A DNA stretch of 64,000 bases from Trichobilharzia szidati (lineage: Eukaryota; Platyhelminthes; Trematoda; Strigeidida; Schistosomatidae). The DNA lies in the NCBI GenBank assembly GCA_944472155.2, contig OX235273.1, positions 102,756,582 through 102,820,581 of the forward strand, written 5' to 3'. The translations under genes were made by a program, and so were the position numbers. Under the pieces are notes generated by a model, which worked only from the letters and a program-made list of their open reading frames with translations, had not been told where the DNA came from and did no database searches. Positions within the stretch are counted from its first letter, which is position 1. Every line of letters starts with the position of its first letter. Shown piece after piece: positions 54,555 to 64,000 of the stretch.

Positions 54555-55060
54555 AATGTGCATTAGTGGGATTTCCTCTAACTTACTCTACCGACATGTG
54601 TTACGTATGCCTAGTCATCGCCTTTCTCGACGGGCAATGTTAGCTGACATAGGGTCAGGCTGGAAAAGAGCTAACGGTGGTCAAACCAAAACATAGCTTC
54701 ATCAGTCAATGAAATCCACAACAGTTCGTTTAAGCCAGCCACGTAGTAAGGTGTAGACTTCCTGACTGGTTGGGGTCCTCGGGACGGCAAACACCAATGA
54801 CTAGAAACAATCGGTGATATGGGTCAAAATGGTTCTCAATGGCGCAGATGCATCCGCTCCTTGTGGCTTAAAATTTCCAATGAAACTATGTTGTTCTTCG
54901 TTATCACTATTCCTTTTGTCTCATATCCCTGTCTACTGTCTCTATTATACATTTGTTCTACTTTCTTCTCTTGCTTTGTGTGCTACATGGAGTGTGTCGA
55001 CTTGAACTGCTGCACATATGTGCAAAGTTTTATGTCAAAAACAGACAGACAGACTCTACC
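54555..55060 (+). mobile_element. LINE-A 3' end
   Basis: CATGTGTTACGTATGCCTAG, CAAAACATAGCTTCATCAG and CAAAGTTTTATGTC, ending AACAGACAGACAGAC. Confidence 0.75.
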
Positions 55061-55530
55061 GACTTAGGGATTGACTTGTTGCCAGACAACAGCCTCGTCG
55101 ACTTTGAGTATGTTCATTTTGTTCTCCTAGGTGATGCAGATGCTTACAAAGTTGAGAGTCCAAGTGTCTAAACACTTTGAACAGTAATCTTTGAATGTTT
55201 GATATTTGATTTGCTCCTGTAAATTGTAAGATGATCAACACCTAGTCTGAAATATTAGGTGTCAAGTGGTTGAGAGTGTTGACCACTCTTCTTATATGTG
55301 AAGTTGCATCAATACTCCCAATCTACTGACTGACTGCTGGTGGGATCTCAGCAGGAAGACAAAAGACTCGTGTATCATTTGCTGACTTAAGTCATCTCTC
55401 ATGTAGACGTGTTGTTATCCGGCTTGGATATGACTAAGAGGCCGTCTGTGTACTGCGCACCACTTTGCTCTACCCTTATTTATGGCTGTGAGACGCATGG
55501 TCATTGGAAGTGTCAATCAGTCAAACATTT
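55061..55530 (+). mobile_element. LINE-A fragment from RT to mid-ORF
   Basis: LGIDLLPDNSLVDFEYVHFV (RT catalytic region, the ADD motif lost), then further on GTACTGCGCACCACTTTGC and TTATTTATGGCTGTGAGACG. It follows the 3' end of another copy directly. Confidence 0.6.
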
Positions 55531-55789
55531 CATGAAAGTACATACACATATACACACGGCTGGAGGAGAGAAAATGTTCAGGGGAAAGAATAATCCTATA
55601 GAAAATAATGAGGATTTAATCTATCCACTACTCCCTGGTTTTCAATGGTTCTCGAACTGTTATCAATCTCTGGTCAAACTTGAAGTCGAAAGGTATCTGT
55701 AATCTGATACACAGTGCACACTTTCTTGGACAGACAGCTGGATATCACACCGGTATCAAGCGTGATGCAAGTTGGCAAGTGCCAAAAGA

Positions 55790-55930
55790 GCTTTTTGCAT
55801 GTGTGATATGAGATTTCGTTAGTAATCAGCTGGTGGACTACAGCCAATGCAAAATTCCAATAAGTCAACACGCTCAATTATTTCACTAGGAATTAATGCA
55901 GTATAGTCCTGCAGCAATTATTTTGGTATT
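55790..55930 (-). mobile_element. LINE-A fragment
   Basis: Reversed: GAGATTTCGTTAGTAATCAG, TCAATTATTTCACTAGGAA, as at 6460-6545. A short SINE-1 tail piece precedes it at 55620-55680. Bases 55930-56240 hold no recognised element. Confidence 0.5.
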
Positions 55931-56239
55931 GTTAGGCAGAAAATTGCACGCTAAATGGACCAAGACTTCTGCTAACACTTAAATGCATTTCACTGATGAA
56001 GGGGATAATACGAAATTAAATACTGAATGTATATGTGTAACCAGTAGTTTTTAGGAGAGCGAGAACTAAAACCGTATTTTCAACTTTTGATTTGTCGCAC
56101 ATCACGAAAAAATTTATGGATCACATATACAATAAGTGTTAATATGTCAATAATAACGACGATTACAATAATAGCATTAGTAATGATAATAACGTCGATG
56201 ATAGCAAAATGGCAAGCAGGTGGCAATAAGAATAATGAA

Positions 56240-56515
56240 GATCGTAGTCTAGTACATAACACTTTGGCGTCCGAAACAATGGGTATTTGATTCGAGTCTC
56301 AGTGGGAACATCTTGATCACTCATTGGGGTATACAGGTCCATTCAGTAGCTGACGAGTCCCCAATAGGACGATGTGTGATGCATCCTGGATTCCACTGTT
56401 AGTCACCACCTATCAAATTACTTCAAGTTAATCCTCACACATCATTGAAGGGTCTGTACTAGGTGGAGTCGACATGCCAATGGAGGCCGAACATTTCAGC
56501 CCAATCAATCAACGG
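56240..56515 (+). mobile_element. SINE-5 copy, full tail
   Basis: Forward: TTTGATTCGAGTCTCAGTGG (B box), GACGAGTCCCCAATAGGACG, GTTAGTCACCACC, then the far tail GGCCGAACATTTCAGCCCAA and CAATCAACGGGAA. Confidence 0.7.
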
Positions 56516-56879
56516 GAAGATCAAAATTGATTTAAAAATGAATAATACTGGGAGATGTTGAAATTATGTTTGAACATTCATACTGACTACTGGCTCATCA
56601 TAATGACCTGAACTTTTCAAATCTATTGTATTTCACCTTTCATCCCTCAATTCTTCGTAGTTTTTCCGATTCGGTTAACCTAAGATAGGAAGTGTGTATC
56701 TTAGTGTGAAGGTGAATTCGTATCTCCTTCCTTAAGAAATGTGTATAAGTAGTGAGCAAGACAATTCGCAAAAGACTGACTACCTTTCATTTTTTGTCCT
56801 CTTCTAATATTGTCATATTTTAACCGTGCCTTCTATTCTAGAACAAGAATTAGCCAGTCATACGAGACTATTTAGCCAC

Positions 56880-57190
56880 TTTGTTCATTATTATTATTAT
56901 TCCATTGGGTTCCGAGTGGACTATGGGCCTTCATAATCACATCTCTACTTCATTCTTTTCTCTCTAGTTTTCTTCAGTTGGCTCAAAGGTTGTCCATAAA
57001 CTTTCTTTCTCTCCATATCACTCTTGGACACCTAGCTCGTCATCGTTTCCCATTTTCGGTCCCCTTGAGGATCTTCCTGGCACATGATTTGTTGGGTTCT
57101 TTGCAAGAGTTCTTTGTTGCCTTTCCATCCCAACCGGTTATCTGATCCTCAGTGTGGAGCTGAGGCAGCTATTGATGAGATGCCGCCTTA
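56880..57190 (-). mobile_element. LINE-B 5'-truncated copy
   Basis: ATT repeats, CCATTGGGTTCCGAGTGGAC, CTCGTCATCGTTTCCCATTT. Bases 57190-57680 after it hold no recognised element. Confidence 0.7.
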
Positions 57191-57683
57191 TTACAAAATA
57201 GTTATCTATTATCGACATTCATTTGGACTAAATCATTAAGGGCACCATGCAGATATCGATAGAATATCTGTCCATAAAAATTTGTCAAAATGGACAGCAA
57301 ACTGTAAGTCTAAGATCGTAATATGGAGGAGATACAGAGCGCTGGATTATTCAACTGCATTCACTAATAGTTAATTTTTGTAGATATCAAGAGAATAAAT
57401 GAAAATTTCATCAATAAGCAGGTTTCCTGCATTAGTCTGTAGAAAGACATTGTCGGTAACGCGAAAGTTATGCGCTTGTAACGGACTGAAAGTTGAATTT
57501 CCATTATATCGCTTATAATTTGTCACACTATGTAAATATTAATCCATCAATCTAACTGTAACTTAATTCTACAGAACAACGATCATAGTAATAAGTAAAC
57601 GTTATTGTGTAATAAAGTAATAATATTTTGAAGACTAAAACAATTAAAATTGAAAATGAACTATTGGCACAATGGAAGTGTGG

Positions 57684-57828
57684 TTATTTCGATTCTTCTT
57701 GTTCACCGATTATTGGGTTTTGAACTACATCTGCCAAGGATGCTCCTTGTAGTGGTGTAGGCTTCACATCTTGTATAGCACTATCTGGTCCTCTATCTGA
57801 GCGACATCTATGTTGGCATTCGAATTCT
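57684..57828 (-). CDS. Secreted Cys-rich protein, exon 4 with stop
   Basis: The acceptor AATTATAG adds one base to the carried two, then reads EFECQHRCRSDRGPDSAIQ, through a proline- and acid-containing tail to TAA. Codon use is coding-like, and it lies in a stretch free of recognisable repeats. Confidence 0.6.
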
Positions 57829-59206
57829 CTATAATTCAGTTTATCAAAAGAGAAAGAAACACTAATTAAAAAGACACAAAATAAATCTCTATACTTTTCT
57901 ATAGTTGGTTTGTATGGATTAGTTTTGTTTTTGCGAGGTGATCACGGATTGATATCAGTTAGGGAAACATTGAAAACCAGGGAGTACTGTACAGCTGTTT
58001 CAACCTAGTCTCGGGAATCACCGGCGGTACACTCACTGCCGGGGTTTGAACTCAGGATCTTCCTGGGGTTCTGGTGAGAAGTCGCGACCACTGAGGTCCA
58101 TTCAGTCAAGTGTTAGGATGGATATCCCACCGATGACATTGGTTGGTGGTCGCGCTAAATCACGAATTGGTGGAAGTTAGAATTCATGGGTCTCAGTGGC
58201 TGAATGGTATACGAGCCAGCTTTCCTTGTCACCGGAAGGTCCTGGGTTCAAACTCTTGTGATGGGTGCGTACTGTCCTTGATTCCCAAACTAGGCTGATG
58301 AAACAGCTGTGCAGTACTCCCTAATTTTCACTGTTTGTCCAACTGATATCAATCCGTGATCAACTCGTAAAAAATCTTTATATACAAAAATAAACGTAAA
58401 TTATAGAAAGTATTCATTACAAAACTACTTTTAAACAGTCCCGATGATGCAAAAATAAAAAATATTTCCATATCTTGTGACCCTTGCAAGTCAGTTCTTT
58501 TCTAGAGGAATTAAAATCTTCACAAGGTGTATTTTCATTTTGGAGACATTTTAAACATGAAATAACTTGAACCAGCGTTTCTAATTGAATAAAATCCCTG
58601 CAAGAGTTGATGGGACCTCGAAAATTCATTGCTTTACTTTGAATAGACTGTTAAAATACGAACAGGCAGTCACTTTTCATGAGTAATTATTATTATTAGC
58701 ATGCATCAGTTATGTTCCATGTGAAACACAGGATTCGGAAGAGAAGACCTTATTTCGCCAGATTATTTGCCAAAGATTTTTGCTGACAACACATTCGCTA
58801 ATAAACTTTCGTTTCCTCTCCATGCGATTGCCTGCATTTCAGCCTGATACAACCCCTAGCTTGTTATTAGCGTTCCACTCATGATCCTGGTATGTGGTGT
58901 TGTTTAAAGATCTCCTGCCCCCAGTATGTTCAGTACGTCTCCACTTTGTGTCAAATATTATGCTAAAATAAATCTCTCTCTTTCGCCCTCTTCACATTCA
59001 TACTTAATCAAAATATAATGAACATTAATTATAAACGTTGCAGTACGGTGAATTTATGATTTATCAGATCGCTTTACCTGGTGCCTCTACATCAGTAGCA
59101 CGGATACTGGCAGCAATGCAGATGCATATACAAATGGAAAATATCTACATTTTGTAATTTCAGTATTTTACTGATGCATATTTTCACTCACCTTAGTTAT
59201 GTACAT
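57684..59206 (-). CDS. Small secreted cysteine-rich protein, four exons, 140 residues
   Basis: Seen: four - strand segments join in phase: 59206-59192 (start codon, MYITK), 59144-59078, 58616-58421 and 57828-57684 (TAA). Donors are GTGAGT, GTAAAG and GTAATG; all introns are GT-AG. The N-terminus MYITKIFSICICIC...ASIRA is a strong signal peptide with cleavage likely after SIRA. The mature part has eight cysteines spaced C-x14-C-x2-C-x7-C-x11-C-x16-C-x8-C-x3-C, then an acidic, Cys-free tail. No transmembrane helix follows, so it is probably secreted. I do not recognise the family; it is not a clear Ly6, saposin, PSI or Kunitz domain. It is convergent to the NOV-like gene with 3.7 kb between stops. 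The weak point is the exon-3 acceptor (TTTTCGAG); a better-looking acceptor at 58648 would break the frame with exon 2. Confidence 0.62.
57940..58370. mobile_element. Composite fold-back element: inverted SINE-1 ends with unique spacer
   Basis: Left reversed SINE-1 at 57943-58070, a spacer at 58075-58185 (GTCGCGACCACTGAGGTCCA, CGAATTGGTGGAAGTTAGAA), then right forward SINE-1 at 58188-58370. The same arrangement and spacer recur inverted at 62160-62535. It sits in the last intron of the Cys-rich gene. Confidence 0.75.
58421..58616 (-). CDS. Secreted Cys-rich protein, exon 3
   Basis: The 64 full codons include six cysteines, e.g. PINSCRDF, SCLKCLQ, TPCEDF and HHRDCLK. The open frame extends upstream to about 58647, so the 5' boundary could differ. 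The donor TTTT|GTAATG gives phase 2. Confidence 0.62.
58688..58965 (-). mobile_element. LINE-B fragment, strongly degraded
   Basis: ATTATTATTAGC, TCCATGTGAAACACAGGATTC, ACGTCTCCACTTTGTG. It lies within intron 2 of the Cys-rich gene. Confidence 0.45.
59078..59144 (-). CDS. Secreted Cys-rich protein, exon 2 (signal peptide)
   Basis: It reads IFSICICICIAASIRATDV and on to EAP. Hydrophobic, then small residues, fitting the core and cleavage region of a signal peptide. Acceptor AAAATGTAG, donor GTAAAG, ends phase 1. Confidence 0.6.
59192..59206 (-). CDS. Secreted Cys-rich protein, exon 1 (coding part)
   Basis: Five codons, MYITK, ending at a strong AAG|GTGAGT donor on the - strand. The 5' UTR and promoter were not identified. 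Confidence 0.55.
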
Positions 59207-60079
59207 TATTTGTGAAATTATCCTGCAGTATACTTAATCCCCGACAATGCCATTGTATTTATAAGTTTTCAAGTCAGTTTTGGTGATCTGTTATTCAGTG
59301 ATCTGTCACTATCTGCTGATATGCTTTGGTTAAGCAGTTGGTTTTAAGCCTAACTTGTTTTTATTGACTGTTGAAGATTATGACGTTTAAATGACAAAAT
59401 AATCTTATGTCCTTCTGAGACGTTGCTGACCACAGTTGGTAGACCTACTATGTAGACAGAAATGTGACATTACGTCAGTGACAGTAATAATAATAACTGT
59501 CAGACTATTTAAATACCAACTAACATAATACTACTCATGACATAACAATAAGTAATCAATTCAGTCAAATCGAAGTGAATTTTCAGACTTCGTTTTGTGA
59601 ATTCTGTAAATATGTGTACACTGAGTAATTAATATACATACACCACCAAGGAAAGGAAATCTCTCACGTTGGATTTTGGTAATAAATTTGTAGACACTGC
59701 TATCCTCGTGTGAAATGTAAATGATGCTGTGTTGTTGTCTTTCTGAAAATATAACTTTAGCCACCTATATTTTGCCATAAAACTGAGTGCCACAAGTTTG
59801 TTGTTGTAGAATAGAATATCAAAGGGGAGATACAACATTTCCCCCATTATTAACTCAGAATTCAGTTACCCGGTAGATGGCTGTGATCCCTACTTATATT
59901 GCATGACAGCTAATGATACTATCCAGTGGGTGGCGGGATAGGATATGAATCTGGGACCCACTGGAAGGAAGTAGAGGGCTTAAACCAACCTGTCTCATTT
60001 CCACTTTGGTTGATTAGAATCTAAAGAATTACAAAGAGTTAACTGATCTTCACAAATGAAAGCGAAGAAAGAAGTAAGA

Positions 60080-60255
60080 AATGGTGGAGGTTAGAATTCA
60101 TAGGCCAACCAATCAGTAGGGTCCCAGTGGTTGGATGGTCTATGAGCTCACCATGTAACTAGAGGGTCCTGGGTGCGAATCCAGGCAGTGGATGCGTACT
60201 GTCGATGAGTTTTGAACTGGGACGAAACAGGTGTCCAGTACTTCCCGGATAGCTC
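60080..60255 (+). mobile_element. SINE-1 copy with fold-back spacer fragment
   Basis: 60087-60110 carries the spacer end (GGTGGAGGTTAGAATTCAT). 60120-60245 is forward SINE-1 (GGTCCCAGTGGTTGGATGG, GAGGGTCCTGGGTGCGAATC). Bases 59210-60080 hold no recognised element. Confidence 0.6.
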
Positions 60256-60599
60256 AATGGTCAGCATTGAAACAAATCAGATCCCTACAAACTGACTCTT
60301 GAGAAGAAACAAAAATTTAATAGTACCTATGGTAACATTAAAAACACTATTAAGTGAAGAGCCCCCGAAATGTTTATTTTCAGGCTCCACAATCCTATAC
60401 ACATGGGATTTTTAAGAAACGATATCACGTGAGTAAATGTGAGTCAAACGTGTGAATACTTAGAATAATAACGTGAATTACGCTGCCTACCCAAAGTTTA
60501 CAAACCGGGTCATCCTCTTCATACAGTTTTAAATATGTATAACTCACAATATAATGGAACGGCAGACTAAATACTTCAAATTCTAGGACCTTTAAAGAA

Positions 60600-61860
60600 A
60601 GAGATATCGGGCTAGTGATGTCTTAAAATATATTATATTGAGACTAATGTTAATGATAAAATTCTGTTATCCATGGATGTATCCTCACTATTTAAAAATG
60701 TACCACTTGTTGTAACGGTGGAATACAGGCGCCAAGAAATCATCGAAAGGAAAATTGACTTGAGAATTCCCCTGTCTAAATTTAAAGAGCTACTGCTCAA
60801 CCGTACAGTCAATGCACGCTTTGTCTTCAAGAATTCGTACTATCAAAAGCTAGACAGAATCGTTATGGGTTCACTAGTAAACCTAATTTTTGGGTGTTTC
60901 CTCCACGCAAAACTTGAAAATGGAAGATTGAGAAATGTTATCAGTGAGCTGGGTATGTATTTCTGTTGTGTCGATGATGAATTTAACGTAACTAGCGACA
61001 GTGTAAACATAAATGAATTGTCGATGACATTTAATACCATCCAAAATTCAATTACTTTCACTTCTGAAGAGGAGCAGAATAATAAACTGCATTTTCTGGA
61101 CGTTTGCTAAGTGGGTGAAAAGATAGGTCAGCTGGGAGAATCGTGTATAGGAAAACTACATCCACAGGGCAATACATGCTCTCTCTTAGTTACCACTTCA
61201 TTAAATATAAAAGGAATTTTGTCCATCGTTTTACAGGTAGAGAAAGAAAAATATGTACGGAGGGTCACTTTTCAAGAAGAATTCATGATACCTTGACGGA
61301 GATGGGCTATCTGAGTAATTTCATAAAGACAAAACATGAAAACGTTTGATCGAAAACCTGAGACAATAACAGTATAGAAGAAGTCAATATTTATTAAGTA
61401 ACAATTTAACAGCAACTTGTCAAGTGAGATTTTGTCCTATAGACCGGCCAGAATTATATGGAGAATATTTTACGCAGCAAACCTGTGTCGGTTACTTTGT
61501 AGTCGGCGAATAGTTGGAACTCAAACGAAGGATAATTTAGATAGCTTCGCCGCATCTGTGTGCATTTAACAATTCAGCTGCTTCTGTGGAGATAGTTATG
61601 TCAGGCGTACTACCGGGCAGCTTGACGAGCATGTTACTAAACATCCCCCATCGTGGTTTGGTGAAGGACAAACAAAAACCATCTGAAGCCTCGTTTTATC
61701 ACATTCACTTGATAGTGGTCACTTGTTAGAAAACATGAAAGCATTCAAGGTGATTCATCGCATCCTACCAAATCTTCCCAACGGACCACGTATTCGCTTA
61801 CCCCATGTAGCTGTGGCGATAGGCAACTGAACAGTTGGGCGTAAAATACTCATTCAGAAG
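60600..61860 (+). mobile_element. Penelope-like element: RT plus GIY-YIG remnant
   Basis: Frame 60673-61110 gives MDVSSLFKNVPLVVTVEYRR, YYQKLDRIVMGSLVNLIFGC and FCCVDDEFNV (catalytic VDD kept), then LHFLDVC and a stop. The next frames give VYRKTTSTGQYM and LTEMGYLSNFI. Near 61575-61690 another frame reads CGDSYVRRTTGQLDEHVTKH and PPSWFGEGQ, the GIY-YIG-like core. Less than full length and frameshifted. Confidence 0.85.
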
Positions 61861-62159
61861 GACTTCGTATAGCGATTATGCCTCCTTTGGTCCATAAAGA
61901 CCTGGCCAACTGACGATGTAACTAACACTTCTTATTTATTTATGACTCTAATCCCTTTCTTAACACCCATTATTCTCATTACATCTTCAATAAAACTCAG
62001 TTTATTTACTTCCGTTACAATCTAGGTTTACTTAATCAGAAGATTTCTTTTTCTTAGCCTTAATCGACTATATCTGTCTGGACACTTGTTTGCTTAATCA
62101 TGTTGTTTTTCACTATTCTTCTTAGTTTCAAGAGTTGGTTTGTAAGGATTAGATTTGTT

Positions 62160-62535
62160 TTCGCGAGTTTGACCACAGACTGATATCAGTTAGAGAACCA
62201 TTTAAAACCAGGCAGTACTGGACAGCTGTTTCATCTAAGTTTCAGGAATTTTCATTGGCAGGACCTTACGGTTACAAGGAAAGCTGGCTCGTATGCCATT
62301 CAGCCACTGGGACCCAATTCAGTGGCCAGCCCATGAATTCTAACTTCTACCAGTTCGTGATTTAGCACGACCACCAACCAATATCGCCAGTGGGACATCC
62401 ATCCTCACGCACTTCACTGGATGGACCTCATTGGTCACGACTTCTCACTAGAACCCTAGGAAGGTCCTGAGTCCGAACCCTGGCAGTATGTGCGGGCTGT
62501 CGATGATTCCCAAACTAGGATGAAACAGCTATTCT
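62160..62535. mobile_element. Composite fold-back element, second copy (inverted)
   Basis: Reversed full SINE-1 at 62165-62315, a spacer at 62320-62450 that is the reverse complement of 58075-58185, then a truncated forward SINE-1 (AGGAAGGTCCTGAGTCCGAA). Confidence 0.75.
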
Positions 62536-62769
62536 TATCATAAATCGCCCCACCCTTTTCATCTATGTCATCGACAGAATTATTATTAGTATGACTAAAT
62601 TTAAACTTATATAGATTGGAGTTAAACCTGATGAGATCTGATAAGAAACAATGCTGTTCACTTAAATGTGTTGCTCTTAATTTGACAAAGTAACCGTCAA
62701 TAAAAATCCCATTTCAACATAAGCGATAAAACAGATTATGTAACACGTAAAGTAGCTCCTAGTAAGCAT

Positions 62770-62945
62770 ATGTCTCGGTGGTACAGCGGTTAGGACTCTC
62801 GCCGACCATGTACATGGTCCGGGGTTCGACCCCCTGCCAACGGACACCTGATATCTATGGTCGGCCCGCGAAATTCGGGCTGCCAATATCACATGCTGAA
62901 AATTCGATGCCTGTACCAAAATACTGTGTAGAATCAAGGAGTAGA
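62770..62945 (+). mobile_element. SINE-3 copy
   Basis: tRNA-like head GTCTCGGTGGTACAGCGGTT and GGGGTTCGACCCCC; tail CACCTGATATCTATGGTCGG, ATCACATGCTGAAAATTC. Confidence 0.8.
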
Positions 62946-63378
62946 ATCTGTACATACTTCTTTTATACATGTAGATCCAGCTTAAATTCATACATACTAA
63001 ACGCTTTCATTGTCTGGAGAAGATTGAAACGAAGGAAATGGGACTGATTGACATGAATTTAGTAGGTGATATTAAAATTATTTTCATGTCTGAGTAAGCG
63101 ATAAGAGCGAATGGAGTAATCTGGAATATAGCGCCCCACGCCTTTCCCTTCTCTCTTGTGAAACCAACCGTACTTTAATGTGCTTTCATATCCGTGTGGA
63201 AAGCAGTTTCTGTTTACTGCGTTTATCCCTCGTTCCACAAGAGCGGATGAACCGATTTATGCACATAAAAATGGCCAGACGAGGGAGGTTATCGCTGATA
63301 CAGAGAACAACTTTCAGGTGATGAAGGAAAAATGGAGTTTCCCCTCAGGCAACCCTTTAATGATTGATTTATATGGAT

Positions 63379-63547
63379 GCGTCGGTGGCACAGTGGTTAG
63401 GACTCTCGCCGACCATGCACATGGTCCGAGGTTCGATCCCCTGCCGACGCACACCTGTTGTCTATGGTTGGCCCGTAAAATTTGGGCTACTGATATCACA
63501 TGCTGAAAATTCCATACTTGTACCAAAAATACAGTGTGGAATCAAGT
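63379..63547 (+). mobile_element. SINE-3 copy with intact 7-bp acceptor-type stem
   Basis: The head at 63379-63450 is 72 nt, opens GCGTCGG and closes CCGACGC, with GAGGTTCGATCCCC as B box. The tail matches 62770-62945. A tRNA gene is unlikely because the anticodon arm does not fold normally and the tail is shared. Confidence 0.85.
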
Positions 63548-63643
63548 TGTATTCAATATATATATATATATATTTGTAGCATGATGACCTTAAGATTCAG
63601 GATCTATGAAAATTTTTTATTTTATTTTTTATTTTGATTACAG

Positions 63644-63808
63644 CTTGATTCCACACCTTATTTTGAGTACAAGTATGGAATTTTCAGCATGGATATCGGT
63701 AGCCCAAATTTCAGGGCGACCATAGATATCGGGTGTGCGCCGGCAGGGGATCGAACCCTGGACCATGTGCATGGTCGGCAAGAGTCCTAACCACTGTGCT
63801 ACCGACGC
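63644..63808 (-). mobile_element. SINE-3 copy, tail-to-tail with the previous one
   Basis: Reverse complement of 63379-63547 with few differences; a (TA)n run at 63558-63571 and T-rich sequence lie between. Bases 63810-64000 hold no recognised element. Confidence 0.85.
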
Positions 63809-64000
63809 ACACTGAGTAAGTGACTATTTCGGTATGTTTATCCCTTCGTATTCGTTTATCAGTAAACCGGGTAGCGCTTTAAGCAATCTTGGCTCCTAGG
63901 GAAAAATTTCCTGGAACCATGCGAGCAAACTGCAAACTATCCTCTTTCTCTCTTTTAGTGAATCTCTTCGGCCAGGGATATGCCGTTGGATGTAGAAGTT

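Noticed and set aside
59561..59847. Two overlapping antisense frames upstream of the Cys-rich gene
   Set aside because: No domain, no signal peptide and no matching splice phase to the exons downstream.
63379..63450. Possible tRNA gene with a 7-bp acceptor stem
   Set aside because: Three copies share a long non-tRNA tail and the anticodon arm does not fold normally, so it is a SINE head.
1..64000. CRISPR arrays, operons, bacterial promoters or ribosome binding sites
   Set aside because: The window is eukaryotic with spliced genes; no regularly spaced direct repeats of that kind were seen.

Overview
The window looks like nuclear DNA of a trematode flatworm, most likely a schistosome (Schistosoma or a close relative). 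This is inferred from AT-rich sequence, GT-AG introns of 1-4 kb packed with transposon relics, RTE-like non-LTR retrotransposons, Penelope-like elements with GIY-YIG remnants, a Merlin (IS1016-type) DNA transposon and many tRNA-derived SINEs. I could not test the species.

One gene dominates. From about 705 to 54002 on the + strand I can chain 23 coding exons (8,319 nt, 2,772 residues plus stop) whose splice phases all agree. The product is a NO VEIN (NOV)-like protein: a sacsin/NOV-type GHKL (histidine-kinase-like) ATPase near residues 240-590, a long middle region broken by Asn, Ser and acidic runs, and a C-terminal NOV_C/DUF3883 domain near residues 2500-2770. The first visible exon opens at a splice acceptor, so the true start lies upstream of the window. 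Exons average about 360 nt and make up about 15% of the locus; the introns hold the mobile elements.

A second gene, not evident from long reading frames, lies on the - strand at 57684-59206, convergent to the first. Four exons join in phase into a 140-residue protein with a signal peptide and eight cysteines in the mature part. I do not recognise its family.

The rest is repeats. Two RTE-like LINE groups are present: LINE-A, with a (GACA)n-like 3' end and a sub-type A', and LINE-B, with an (ATT/AAT)n 3' end. Also present are two Penelope-like fragments (37.3-38.3 kb and 60.6-61.8 kb), one internally deleted Merlin element with TIRs and target-site duplication (18616-19569), at least five tRNA-headed SINE types, an unclassified repeat of about 1 kb (33.2-34.2 kb and partial copies), and a 250-bp ATGT microsatellite. 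SINEs recur as head-to-head inverted pairs, the most extreme being a perfect 199-bp palindrome with a 5-nt loop at 52903-53305.

Repeat boundaries are approximate, judged by eye from shared sequence between copies inside the window. Exon boundaries come from reading frame, GT-AG sites and phase agreement. No search or alignment tool was used.
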